Of a stretch of 32,869 nt of DNA, positions 7,625 through 15,074 are shown in pieces. Origin of the DNA: Saccharofermentans sp. (GTDB lineage Bacteria; Bacillota; Clostridia; Saccharofermentanales; Saccharofermentanaceae); contig JAIKZM010000111.1 of the NCBI GenBank assembly GCA_024682215.1, positions 1 to 32,869 of the forward strand, read 5' to 3'. The position numbers and the translations under genes are program-made. Numbering within the stretch: the stretch's first letter is position 1; each line of letters begins with the position of its first letter. The notes beneath the pieces were generated by a model. That model saw only the letters and a list, made by a program, of their open reading frames with translations, was not told the DNA's origin and ran no database searches.

Positions 7625-8359
7625 ATGGGAAAGACAGCATTGATCACGGGCGCTTCGCGCGGCATCGGCAAGGCGATCGCATTGAGACTCGCAAAAGACG
7701 GCTATGACATCGCGGTCAACTTCAACAGCAATCAGGAAGCGGCCGAAAAGACCGCTGAAGAGATCGCGGCGCTTGGAGTAAAAGCTGTGACATATAAGGC
7801 GGACACCTCTGACATCGATGAGGTCAAAGCCATGTTCAAAGCGATCAGAAATGATTTCGGTGCTCTCGATGTTCTCGTAAACAATGCGGGCATCGTTGAT
7901 GATGCATATCTTCTGATGGTCAACCGCCAGTCTCTCGAAAAGAGCCTCGCGATCAACATCCAGGGCTACATCAACTGCGCTCAGCAGGCGGCCCTCCGCA
8001 TGGCGGGCGCCGGAAAGGGCATCATAATCAACATATCATCGGTGAGTTCTGTCATAGCAGTCGAAGGCCAGACCGTCTACAGCGCCACCAAGGGTGCCGT
8101 TAACTCAATGACCGCAACCATGGCCAAAGAACTTGCCCCCCGCGGCATCAGGGTAAATGCCGTCGCTCCGGGATTTGTCGGGACCGACATGCTCAAATCC
8201 ATTCCCGGAGACCTTGTTGACAGATACATCGATTCGATCCCCATGAAGAGATTCGGCACGGCAGAGGATGTCGCGAACGTTGTCGCAAGCCTCTGTTCCG
8301 ACAGTTTCTCATACATGACCGGACAGGTTCTGGTATTGGACGGCGGTCTTTCACTCTAA
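7625..8359 (+). CDS. fabG: 3-oxoacyl-ACP reductase, SDR family (cassette copy)
   Basis: NADPH-dependent short-chain dehydrogenase that would reduce the beta-ketoacyl-ACP made by the adjacent KS fusion. The 244-residue product has the cofactor motif TGASRGIG near residue 8, the NNAG stretch, the catalytic Ser in INISSVSS, the YSATK Tyr-Lys pair, and a C-terminal GQVLVLDGG. It follows the KS gene by 12 bp, with CGGAG as ribosome-binding site. It is a paralogue of the fabG at 14302, and its partnering with ACP and KS genes suggests a dedicated ketoreductase. SDR membership is certain; substrate is inferred from context. Confidence 0.9.
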   Translation: MGKTALITGASRGIGKAIALRLAKDGYDIAVNFNSNQEAAEKTAEEIAALGVKAVTYKADTSDIDEVKAMFKAIRNDFGALDVLVNNAGIVDDAYLLMVNRQSLEKSLAINIQGYINCAQQAALRMAGAGKGIIINISSVSSVIAVEGQTVYSATKGAVNSMTATMAKELAPRGIRVNAVAPGFVGTDMLKSIPGDLVDRYIDSIPMKRFGTAEDVANVVASLCSDSFSYMTGQVLVLDGGLSL

Positions 8360-8387
8360 TGATCACAAAACCAGGATGAAATAAGGA

Positions 8388-9116
8388 ATGAAATTACTTT
8401 TATTAAACGGAAGCCCCAAGTGCGGCGCAAGCAACACGATAAAGATCGCGAACGCGTTCGTCGAGGGCTTTCCCGAAGGAACTCAGATCCGAAGGATCGA
8501 TCTCTATGAAAAGAACATCATGCCCTGCAAAGGATGCTTTTCGTGCTGGAAGAGCGAAGAGGGCAAGTGCGTCATAAAGGACGACATGGAGGAGATCATC
8601 GCGGCCGTAAAGGATGCGGACATCATCATCCAGAGCTATCCGCTCTATTTCTACGGCATGCCTTCGCAGATGAAAGCCATGACCGACAGATGCCTTCAGC
8701 TCGTAATGCCCTACATGGGCGACAAGAGCGAATCCGATACAACGTTCAACGAGCTCCGCGATCCCGCGATGTGGGAAAAGAAGCTGGTCCTCATCAGCTC
8801 CTGCGGCTACGTAGAGACCGAGCCCGTCTATCCCGCGCTCCTCACGCAGTATGACCTGATCTGCGGCAAGGGCAATTACACCGCGATCCTCTGCCCCGAG
8901 GGCGAGATCTTCGTCACCGGCAAGGCAAAGCGCCAGCAGGATGTTTACCTCGAAAGCATCAGGGCAGCCGGCTCGGAATACGCGTCGGATCTCAGCCTGT
9001 CAGACGAGACTTTGAGGAAGATCGCCATCCCGATGCTTTCACCATTGAGTTTCAGTACGATCACTAAGGCTCACTGGAAAGACGGTCACTGGACAGAAAG
9101 AGATCCGGAACAGTAA
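8388..9116 (+). CDS. Flavodoxin-fold NAD(P)H-dependent oxidoreductase
   Basis: The 242-residue product belongs to the NADPH-dependent FMN reductase / multimeric flavodoxin group. The N-terminal LLLNGSPKCGASNT is the FMN phosphate-binding loop. A cysteine cluster PCKGCFSCW followed by GKCVIKDDM is the usual pattern of the iron-sulfur flavoprotein-like branch. YPLYFYGMPSQMKAMTDR is the conserved flavin-site segment. It probably moves electrons from NAD(P)H to an unidentified acceptor. It follows fabG by 28 bp and is 2 bp from the araC gene, so it may belong to the ACP/KS transcription unit, for example as a tailoring reductase or a regulated redox gene. The substrate cannot be read from sequence. 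Confidence 0.82.
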   Translation: MKLLLLNGSPKCGASNTIKIANAFVEGFPEGTQIRRIDLYEKNIMPCKGCFSCWKSEEGKCVIKDDMEEIIAAVKDADIIIQSYPLYFYGMPSQMKAMTDRCLQLVMPYMGDKSESDTTFNELRDPAMWEKKLVLISSCGYVETEPVYPALLTQYDLICGKGNYTAILCPEGEIFVTGKAKRQQDVYLESIRAAGSEYASDLSLSDETLRKIAIPMLSPLSFSTITKAHWKDGHWTERDPEQ

Positions 9117-9118
9117 AC

Positions 9119-10108
9119 ATGGAATTGAAGACCCGGAGCAAGCGATCTTCAATGGACTGTTCGATAGATGTTTTCTACGAACAGAAAAATGGCTTTCCCA
9201 AGTATCTTAACGACAGGGAAACTTATAAGATGGTGCTTGTCTCTTCGGGTTCATTCGTTGTCGAAGAGGACGGCGGGTATAAGATGATGTCTGCTCCCGT
9301 CGGGATCGTATTAAATGAAAAGGCCGATTTCAGGCTTGTTACCGAAAGCAACATAAAGTGCGACACGATCTGTTTCAAGCCCACGTTCATAAGGGAAGAG
9401 TTCACTTTTGAAGCGATCGGTTCCGGCAGGTACGAAAAGTTTTTCAGCGCCGTAAAAGACGATGGAAAGATGGGTTACCTGGAAAAGACCGAAGCTGCGG
9501 CCTTTGGCGACGTTAAGTTTGAAGACTGCTTTGCCGGATCGGTGTACCAGGATTATCTTTTGCTTTCGCAGTTCAATTCCGGTGACAGAAACATCCGGTA
9601 CTGGTCTTTGATCACCCAGGAGTATGAAGTCTTAAACAGGTTTTTCAAGAGCGTCAAATACGATATCGAAAAACAGCCTGACAATTACTGGATACTGAGG
9701 GTACGCTACTTTATCAATTCGATCCTGTTTACCGCCACCGCAGACTTTTACAGGGGGTTCAGGCAGTATGAACTTTACCGGGACCGCTTTGTCGCGAAAG
9801 TCGCGATGTATCTTTATGAAAACATCGGCGATGACATTACGATAGCAAGCCTTACCAAGCGCTTCTCGGTCAACAAGAACGCGCTGAACGACGCATTCTA
9901 CAAGGAGACTTCGATGTCCTGCATGGCTTATCTTGAGGACATGAGAATGACTCTTGCCAAGAGATGCCTGCAGTCTTCGGATCTCACGGTCAGCGAGATA
10001 AGCGATCTTTGCGGTTACAGGGATCACAACTACTTTTCCAAAGTTTTCAAAAAACATACGGGCATGTCGGCGACCGAATATCAGAAGCATGTGAAAGGCA
10101 TGTGCTGA
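9119..10108 (+). CDS. AraC-family transcriptional regulator
   Basis: A 329-residue regulator with two parts. The C-terminal ~100 residues hold the double helix-turn-helix of AraC/XylS proteins: ITIASLTKRFSVNKNALNDAF as first HTH, and LTVSEISDLCGYRDHNYFSKVFKKHTGMSATEYQ as second HTH with its conserved tail. The N-terminal ~220 residues are not recognised and may be a sensing domain with a cupin-like start. The ATG is 2 bp after the reductase stop, so the two are almost certainly co-transcribed. Adjacent placement suggests control of the reductase or of the ACP/KS cassette, but no operator could be assigned. Confidence 0.9.
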   Translation: MELKTRSKRSSMDCSIDVFYEQKNGFPKYLNDRETYKMVLVSSGSFVVEEDGGYKMMSAPVGIVLNEKADFRLVTESNIKCDTICFKPTFIREEFTFEAIGSGRYEKFFSAVKDDGKMGYLEKTEAAAFGDVKFEDCFAGSVYQDYLLLSQFNSGDRNIRYWSLITQEYEVLNRFFKSVKYDIEKQPDNYWILRVRYFINSILFTATADFYRGFRQYELYRDRFVAKVAMYLYENIGDDITIASLTKRFSVNKNALNDAFYKETSMSCMAYLEDMRMTLAKRCLQSSDLTVSEISDLCGYRDHNYFSKVFKKHTGMSATEYQKHVKGMC

Positions 10109-10197
10109 TATTACATAATTTTGTGCTGATTTTTCTAACCCGTGACCTGCTCAACAAAGTAAGATTTCGATAGAAACCTAACGGAGGACCAAAGGAT

Positions 10198-11286
10198 ATG
10201 AAAAAGACGATCAGGCCTTTTGCATTTGTTCTTACCGCAGTAATGACACTTGGCATGTTGGTCGCGTGCGCATACAAGCCGAAGACAAAGACGGAGACTG
10301 AAAAAGTAAACGTTAATGACGGCATGCTGCCCCAGGTCATTGAAAGGGAAGCGTCCTATGTACAAAAGACAAAGGACGGCGAGTGGGAATTGGAAAAGGC
10401 CGAGATTCTCAAGTGGGAGCTCTCGCAATCTGAAATACCCGATTCCGTACGCATCATCAGCACCGATGATGCCAAGTCCGTTTATCCCGCACTGGACGAT
10501 TCATTCAAGGGCCGGAAGGCTGCTTTTTATTTCCGCTTCAATGATGACATAAGCGGCATTCAGGCGACCGTAAACAAAGGCGCTGACGGTTCTTCCACCA
10601 TGGATGTGAAAATGCAGGGAACCGCCGACGTTGTTTTTTCGAGCGGCGGAAATAAGATGAAGTTTGACGGGATCAAAGTTCTCGGAGCCCTCATAGATGC
10701 TGACGGTTCTACCGATCTGAAGGTCGACATCGGTCAGGGCGAAGCTGTCTTAAAGGCTCCCGCAAAGGTTAAGAACGCAGGATTGAAAGACTTCATGGCC
10801 GCACAGTCCGATACGTTTATTTCAAATGAATCCTTCAAGGATCTTACCAGGTTTGATGTTACTTCTTCTCTCGTAAAAAGAGGCGCCTGGGATAAAAAGA
10901 TCTCCACTGATGGCGGCAATACCTCTCCCGATCTCAAGTGGGACAAGATCGACGGCGCTTCCCGGTATGTGGTCATCATGATTGACGGAAACTGGCTCCA
11001 CATGGATGTTTTCACGACAGATACTTCCCTGGCGGAAGGCGCATATAAAAGGAGAGGCGGCGAAGGAGCGGAGTTTGTCGGACCTTACCCTCCCCGGGGA
11101 TCCACCCATACTTATTCGGTCTTTGTTTTCGCGCTGAAGAACGAGCCCGGAAAGAACGTTCTCTTCTTTGACTGCGGCGGAAACAACATCAACGAGATAT
11201 TTAAAGGCCTGGATACGGACAGTTCAGGCAGCCAAGGCAACGTGATCGCTTACGGCAGATTAGACGGAAATTACACCAGTAAATGA
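10198..11286 (+). CDS. Lipoprotein with C-terminal PEBP (YbhB/YbcL-like) domain
   Basis: A 362-residue exported lipoprotein. The N-terminus has two lysines, a hydrophobic segment and the lipobox LVAC with Cys24 as predicted lipidation site. Residues about 90-200 are an unrecognised beta-rich region. The C-terminal half resembles the phosphatidylethanolamine-binding protein family: SPDLKWDKI, VVIMIDGNWLHMDVF, and GPYPPRGSTHTYSVFVFAL corresponding to the family's ligand-site GP-PP-G-H-Y segment. The function of bacterial PEBP proteins is poorly defined. The gene has GGAGG upstream of ATG 10198 and ends at a strong terminator, so it closes the cassette or forms its own unit. Lipoprotein call is strong, PEBP call good. 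Confidence 0.8.
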   Translation: MKKTIRPFAFVLTAVMTLGMLVACAYKPKTKTETEKVNVNDGMLPQVIEREASYVQKTKDGEWELEKAEILKWELSQSEIPDSVRIISTDDAKSVYPALDDSFKGRKAAFYFRFNDDISGIQATVNKGADGSSTMDVKMQGTADVVFSSGGNKMKFDGIKVLGALIDADGSTDLKVDIGQGEAVLKAPAKVKNAGLKDFMAAQSDTFISNESFKDLTRFDVTSSLVKRGAWDKKISTDGGNTSPDLKWDKIDGASRYVVIMIDGNWLHMDVFTTDTSLAEGAYKRRGGEGAEFVGPYPPRGSTHTYSVFVFALKNEPGKNVLFFDCGGNNINEIFKGLDTDSSGSQGNVIAYGRLDGNYTSK

Positions 11287-11292
11287 CATCAG

Positions 11293-11315
11293 GCGCTCCT
11301 CCGGGGGCGCTTTTT
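11293..11315 (+). terminator. Rho-independent terminator after the PEBP lipoprotein gene
   Basis: GCGCTCC (11293-11299) and GGGGCGC (11304-11310) form a 7-bp stem with one G-U pair around the TCCG tetraloop, followed directly by TTTTT (11311-11315). It begins 7 bp after the lipoprotein stop and separates that unit from the fab operon. Confidence 0.88.
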
Positions 11316-11377
11316 GTTTAGTGCTGCACAATTGGTGAACTGATCTGCGGCATAATAATCATTTTTCCTTTATAGAT

Positions 11378-11406
11378 TTGACAAGCATGCTTACCATATA
11401 TATACT
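11378..11406 (+). promoter_or_regulatory. Sigma-70-type promoter of the fab operon
   Basis: Consensus -35 TTGACA (11378-11383), exactly 17 bp, then -10 TATACT (11401-11406), one mismatch from consensus. It lies 37 bp before the fabH ATG. The -10 touches a FabT-like palindrome, so repressor binding would block polymerase. Confidence 0.85.
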
Positions 11407-11420
11407 TTGATAATCAAACT
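11404..11420 (+). promoter_or_regulatory. FabT-like operator palindrome upstream of fabH
   Basis: ACTTTGATAATCAAACT contains a perfect 13-bp palindrome TTTGAT-A-ATCAAA (11406-11418). This closely matches the TTTGATTATCAAA core known for FabT, the MarR-family repressor of fatty-acid genes in streptococci and relatives, which binds with acyl-ACP as co-repressor. It overlaps the end of the -10 box and the expected transcription start. No fabT gene is in the window, so the binding protein is inferred. Confidence 0.72.
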
Positions 11421-11442
11421 ATTTGTATGGAAGGAAATCCAA

Positions 11443-12417
11443 ATGACCGGAAAAATAATCGGTTTAGGTTCATACCTGCCGGAAAAGGTGCTGACCAACG
11501 ATGATCTTGCCAAGATAGTCGAGACGAACGACGAATGGATCACTGAGAGAACGGGCATCAAGGAAAGAAGGATCTCGGATCCTTTGAACGACAAGCCCTC
11601 GCAGATGGTCGTCAAGGCGGCGCGTCAGGCAGTTGAGGATGCCGGCATCGATCCTAAAGACATCGATCTTATAATCACAGCCACCACAACGTCGGATCTT
11701 ATGTTCCCGACGCTTTCGTGCGTTATTCATGAAGCTCTCGGCGTAAGCGAGGAGTGCGGAACTTTTGACGTTAACTCCGCATGCCCCGGCTGGATCGCTG
11801 CTTATAATGCGGCGCAGTGCTTCATTCAGACCGGTAACGCTAAGACCGCGCTCATCGCAGGCGTTGAGTGCACATCCAATTTCGTCAACTGGGAAGACAG
11901 GGGCCAGTGCATCCTTTTCGGTGACGGCGCCGGTGCTGCGGTCCTCAGGGCTGAGGAAGGCAAGCCGAACCAGTTCATCATGAGATCTGACGGAAAGAGG
12001 AAGGATGTCCTTCACTGCGATAATGCGATGCAGCCCGCACGCGTTAACGAGGCGAACTTTAAAGAGCTCACCAAGTTCAACATGGACGGACGCGAGGTAT
12101 TCAAGTTCGCGGTCACTGAAGTTCCCAGGATCATCAGGGATCTTTCGGCGAAATACGATTTCGCTCTTGAAGATATCGACTGGTTCGTTCTGCATCAGGC
12201 GAATGCAAGGATCATCGAGGCAACTGCAAAGAAGCTCAAAGTGAGCCTGGACAAGTTCCCGATGAATATCATGCATACAGGAAACACATCTTCCGCGAGC
12301 ATTCCGGTGCTCCTTAAGGAGATGAAGGAAAAGGGACAGCTCAAGAGAGGCATGAAGCTCGTCATCGCGAGCTTCGGAGGCGGCCTTACCTGGGATGCCA
12401 ACTATATTGAATACTGA
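11443..12417 (+). CDS. fabH: Beta-ketoacyl-ACP synthase III
   Basis: Initiates fatty-acid synthesis by condensing an acyl-CoA primer with malonyl-ACP. The product is 324 residues from ATG 11443, chosen because GGAAGGA (11429-11435) lies 7 bp upstream; an upstream in-frame TTG at 11407 falls inside the operator and is rejected. Catalytic residues are Cys114 (VNSACPGW), His251 (LHQANARI) and Asn281 (MHTGNTSSA). NDEWITERTGI is the family's N-terminal signature. The CPGW after the nucleophile differs from the more usual CSGF/CTGF and may bear on primer choice, which is untested. First gene of the operon; fabK follows 20 bp later. Confidence 0.96.
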   Translation: MTGKIIGLGSYLPEKVLTNDDLAKIVETNDEWITERTGIKERRISDPLNDKPSQMVVKAARQAVEDAGIDPKDIDLIITATTTSDLMFPTLSCVIHEALGVSEECGTFDVNSACPGWIAAYNAAQCFIQTGNAKTALIAGVECTSNFVNWEDRGQCILFGDGAGAAVLRAEEGKPNQFIMRSDGKRKDVLHCDNAMQPARVNEANFKELTKFNMDGREVFKFAVTEVPRIIRDLSAKYDFALEDIDWFVLHQANARIIEATAKKLKVSLDKFPMNIMHTGNTSSASIPVLLKEMKEKGQLKRGMKLVIASFGGGLTWDANYIEY

Positions 12418-12437
12418 TCTTGGAAAGGAGATCGATC

Positions 12438-13370
12438 ATGACCAGAATCACGGATCTTATCGGAATAAAGTACCCAATCTTCCAGGGCGGAATGGCTTGG
12501 GTCGCAGACTGGCATATTGCTTCAGCGGTTTCTGAGGCAGGCGGACTCGGCATCATTGGTGTAGGCGGCGCTGACGAGAACTGGCTCCGCGAACAGATCA
12601 GGCTTTGCCGTGAGGCTACGAACAAGCCGTTCGGCGTTAACCTCATGCTCATGAATCCCAGAGCTCCCGAGATCGCAAAGGTGATCGCAGAGGAAAAGGT
12701 AAAGGTAGTCACGACAGGTGCAGGTTCACCTGAGAAATACATGGAAATGTGGAAGGAAGCCGGCATCATCGTCGTTCCCGTTACGGCAGGCGTTGCGCTC
12801 GCAAAGAGAATGGAACAGTGCGGTGCTGACGCTGTCATCGCTGAGGGCACTGAGTCCGGCGGACACATCGGCGAAGCAACCACGATGACACTCGTTCCCC
12901 AGGTTGTTGATGCGGTATCAATCCCCGTTATCGCCGCAGGCGGTATCGCTGACGGCAGAGGCGTTGCGGCTGCGTTCATGCTCGGCGCCGAGGGCGTTCA
13001 GTGCGGAACCGTTTTCTGCGCATGCGATGAGGTTAATGTACACCAGAACTACAAGGACATGGTCATCAAGGCAAAGGACAACTCCACAAGAGTTACCGGA
13101 AGATCCTACGGCCATCCCGTAAGACAGATCAGAAACGCTCTTTCAAACAAGTATCTTGAGATGGAGCAGAACGGCGTAACCTTCGAAGAACTCGAGGGAC
13201 TCACGGTAGGAAGTCTCCGCAAGGCTGTCGTTGAAGGCGACACCAAGCAGGGTACGTTCATGGCAGGACAGATCGCAGGTCTTATTAAGGAGATCAGACC
13301 TGCAAAAGTCATCATCGAATCAATGTTCGAAGAGGCTGACAAACTCCTTGGAAGGAAGATTGAAGCATAA
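12438..13370 (+). CDS. fabK: FMN-dependent enoyl-ACP reductase II
   Basis: Reduces trans-2-enoyl-ACP in the last step of each elongation cycle, with FMN and NAD(P)H. The product is 310 residues from ATG 12438, which has AAAGGAG (12424-12430) 7 bp upstream. It is a TIM-barrel of the FabK/nitronate monooxygenase group: YPIFQGGMAWVAD at the N-terminus, GVNLMLMNP, TTGAGSPEKY, AEGTESGGHIGE and IPVIAAGGIADGRG are characteristic flavin/phosphate-binding segments. Location between fabH and fabD supports enoyl reductase over nitronate monooxygenase. No fabI is present. The stop overlaps the fabD start by one base (TAATG). Confidence 0.95.
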   Translation: MTRITDLIGIKYPIFQGGMAWVADWHIASAVSEAGGLGIIGVGGADENWLREQIRLCREATNKPFGVNLMLMNPRAPEIAKVIAEEKVKVVTTGAGSPEKYMEMWKEAGIIVVPVTAGVALAKRMEQCGADAVIAEGTESGGHIGEATTMTLVPQVVDAVSIPVIAAGGIADGRGVAAAFMLGAEGVQCGTVFCACDEVNVHQNYKDMVIKAKDNSTRVTGRSYGHPVRQIRNALSNKYLEMEQNGVTFEELEGLTVGSLRKAVVEGDTKQGTFMAGQIAGLIKEIRPAKVIIESMFEEADKLLGRKIEA

Positions 13371-14287
13371 TGAAGATCGCATTTTGTTATCCGGGCCAGG
13401 GTGTCCAGCAGGTAGGAATGGCCGAAGCATTCGTTAAGTCAGATGCACGTTATCAGGAAATGGTGGACGTTGCTTCAAAGGCTTCGGGCATCGACATGAA
13501 CAAACTCCTTTTCGAGCCCAACGAAGACATTAACATTACTGAAAATACGCAGCCTGCACTTGTTACGGCATGCTGCATCATCACCGAAGCGCTTCTTAAG
13601 GCCGGCATAAAGCCTGAAGTTACAGCAGGCCTTTCGCTCGGTGAATACTGCAGCCTTTATGTTGCAGGCGCTTTGAGCTTTGAGGATGCCGTAAGGCTTA
13701 CAAGGATCAGGGGAAGGCTCATGTCTTCCGAAGTTCCCGCAGGCGAAGGCTCTATGGCTGCCATCATCGGTCTTAAGAAGGATCAGGTGGAGAGTGTCAC
13801 AAACACCATCGAAAACGTATGGCCCGCAAACTTCAACTGCCCCGGACAGATCGTCATCACGGGCAAGAAGGAAGCCGTCAGGGAAGCAATGCCCAAGCTC
13901 GAGGAAGCCGGTGCTGTAAAGGTCGTTGAACTCAACGTTTCCGGACCTTTCCATTCACCTCTTCTCAAGGGTGCAGGCGAAAAGCTCGGCAAGGAGCTCG
14001 CAGGCGTGGAACTCGGCGATCTCAAGATCCCTTATTTCGCAAATGCCAATGCATCGGAGATCACTGACAAGGCTCAGATCAAAGAGCTCCTGGAGAAGCA
14101 GGTATACAGCCCCGTAAGGTGGGAAGAGACACTTTACGAGCTCGAAAAGATGGGCGTAGACACCATCATTGAAGTCGGTCCCGGAAGGACGATCGCAGGT
14201 TTCGTAAGAAAAACTGTTCCGTCTATAAAGGTAATCGGTGTATCCACACCTGAAGACATAGAGAAAATACTCGAGAAGATCGGATGA
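13370..14287 (+). CDS. fabD: Malonyl-CoA:ACP transacylase
   Basis: Transfers malonyl groups from CoA to ACP, supplying extender units to FabH and FabF and possibly to the upstream KS fusion. The 305-residue product has PGQGVQQVGM at the N-terminus, nucleophile Ser89 in GLSLGEY, Arg114 in the RIRGRLM helix, NCPGQIVITG, and catalytic His195 in GPFHSPLL. The length is normal for FabD. It begins on the last base of the fabK stop. Its stop lies within 17 bp of the next gene's start and also overlaps an upstream in-frame ATG of that gene. Confidence 0.96.
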   Translation: MKIAFCYPGQGVQQVGMAEAFVKSDARYQEMVDVASKASGIDMNKLLFEPNEDINITENTQPALVTACCIITEALLKAGIKPEVTAGLSLGEYCSLYVAGALSFEDAVRLTRIRGRLMSSEVPAGEGSMAAIIGLKKDQVESVTNTIENVWPANFNCPGQIVITGKKEAVREAMPKLEEAGAVKVVELNVSGPFHSPLLKGAGEKLGKELAGVELGDLKIPYFANANASEITDKAQIKELLEKQVYSPVRWEETLYELEKMGVDTIIEVGPGRTIAGFVRKTVPSIKVIGVSTPEDIEKILEKIG

Positions 14288-14301
14288 TACAGGAGGTAAA
14301 A

Positions 14302-15048
14302 ATGTCAGAGAATATTAGAAAGACAGCGATCGTCACAGGCGCATCCAGAGGCATCGGCCTTGCAATCGCAAAGAAACTCGCAAAGAGCGGATACAATATC
14401 GCAGTCGTAGACGCATGCGACCTCGAAAAGAGCGAGGATGCAGTTAATGAAGTAAAGGCACTTGGTGTCGATGCAAAGGCATATCAGTGCAACGTTGCTG
14501 ATTTTGCTGCAGTTGAAGAGACAGTCAAGCAGATCAACGAAGACTTCGGCGGTATCTACATCCTCGTTAACAACGCAGGAATCACAAGAGACGGTCTCCT
14601 CATCAAGATGACCGAGGAGAATTTTGATGCAGTCATTAACGTTAACCTCAAGGGTACGTTCAACTTTATCAAGCACGTTTCTCCCATCATGATGAAGAAG
14701 AGAGAAGGAAGAGTCGTAAGCATCTCCTCCATCGTAGGCATCGAGGGACAGGCAGGCCAGGTAAACTATTCCGCATCAAAGGCAGGCGTCATCGGTATCA
14801 CAAAGTCCTGCGCAAGGGAGTTCGCTTCAAGGAACATCACCTTCAACGCGATCGCTCCCGGATACGTTGAGACTCCCATGACTGCAGTCCTTACCGATAA
14901 GCAGAAGGAAGCGATCTTCGAAATGATCCCTCTCAAGAGATATGGACAGCCCGAGGATATTGCCAACGTAGTTAACTTCCTGTGCTCTGATGATGCTTCC
15001 TACATCACGGGCCAGGTCCTTTCCGTCGACGGCGGAATGCATATGTAA
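14302..15048 (+). CDS. fabG: 3-oxoacyl-ACP reductase (housekeeping copy)
   Basis: NADPH-dependent reduction of beta-ketoacyl-ACP. The product is 248 residues from ATG 14302, chosen because a full AGGAGGT (14291-14297) precedes it; an in-frame ATG at 14284 overlaps the fabD stop but lacks such a site. SDR signatures are TGASRGIG, NNAGITRDGLL (a typical FabG string), Ser in SISSIVG, YSASK, and GQVLSVDGG at the end. Position between fabD and fabF marks it as the main pathway enzyme, in contrast to the paralogue at 7625. Confidence 0.96.
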   Translation: MSENIRKTAIVTGASRGIGLAIAKKLAKSGYNIAVVDACDLEKSEDAVNEVKALGVDAKAYQCNVADFAAVEETVKQINEDFGGIYILVNNAGITRDGLLIKMTEENFDAVINVNLKGTFNFIKHVSPIMMKKREGRVVSISSIVGIEGQAGQVNYSASKAGVIGITKSCAREFASRNITFNAIAPGYVETPMTAVLTDKQKEAIFEMIPLKRYGQPEDIANVVNFLCSDDASYITGQVLSVDGGMHM

Positions 15049-15074
15049 TCTAAGATTTACGGAGAAAAAAGCAA

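Noticed and set aside
10101-10130. Direct repeat TGTGCTGAT (10101 and 10122) as a regulatory site
   Set aside because: Only nine bases, one copy overlaps the araC stop, and no promoter is positioned around it; probably chance.
11407-11442. Upstream TTG start for fabH
   Set aside because: It lies inside the operator, at or before the expected transcription start; ATG 11443 has a good ribosome-binding site and matches the FabH N-terminus.
11470-12276. 268-codon open frame on the minus strand
   Set aside because: Antisense shadow of fabH, whose catalytic residues are all identified.
12438-13370. Nitronate monooxygenase instead of FabK
   Set aside because: The families are similar, but position between fabH and fabD and the absence of another enoyl reductase favour FabK.
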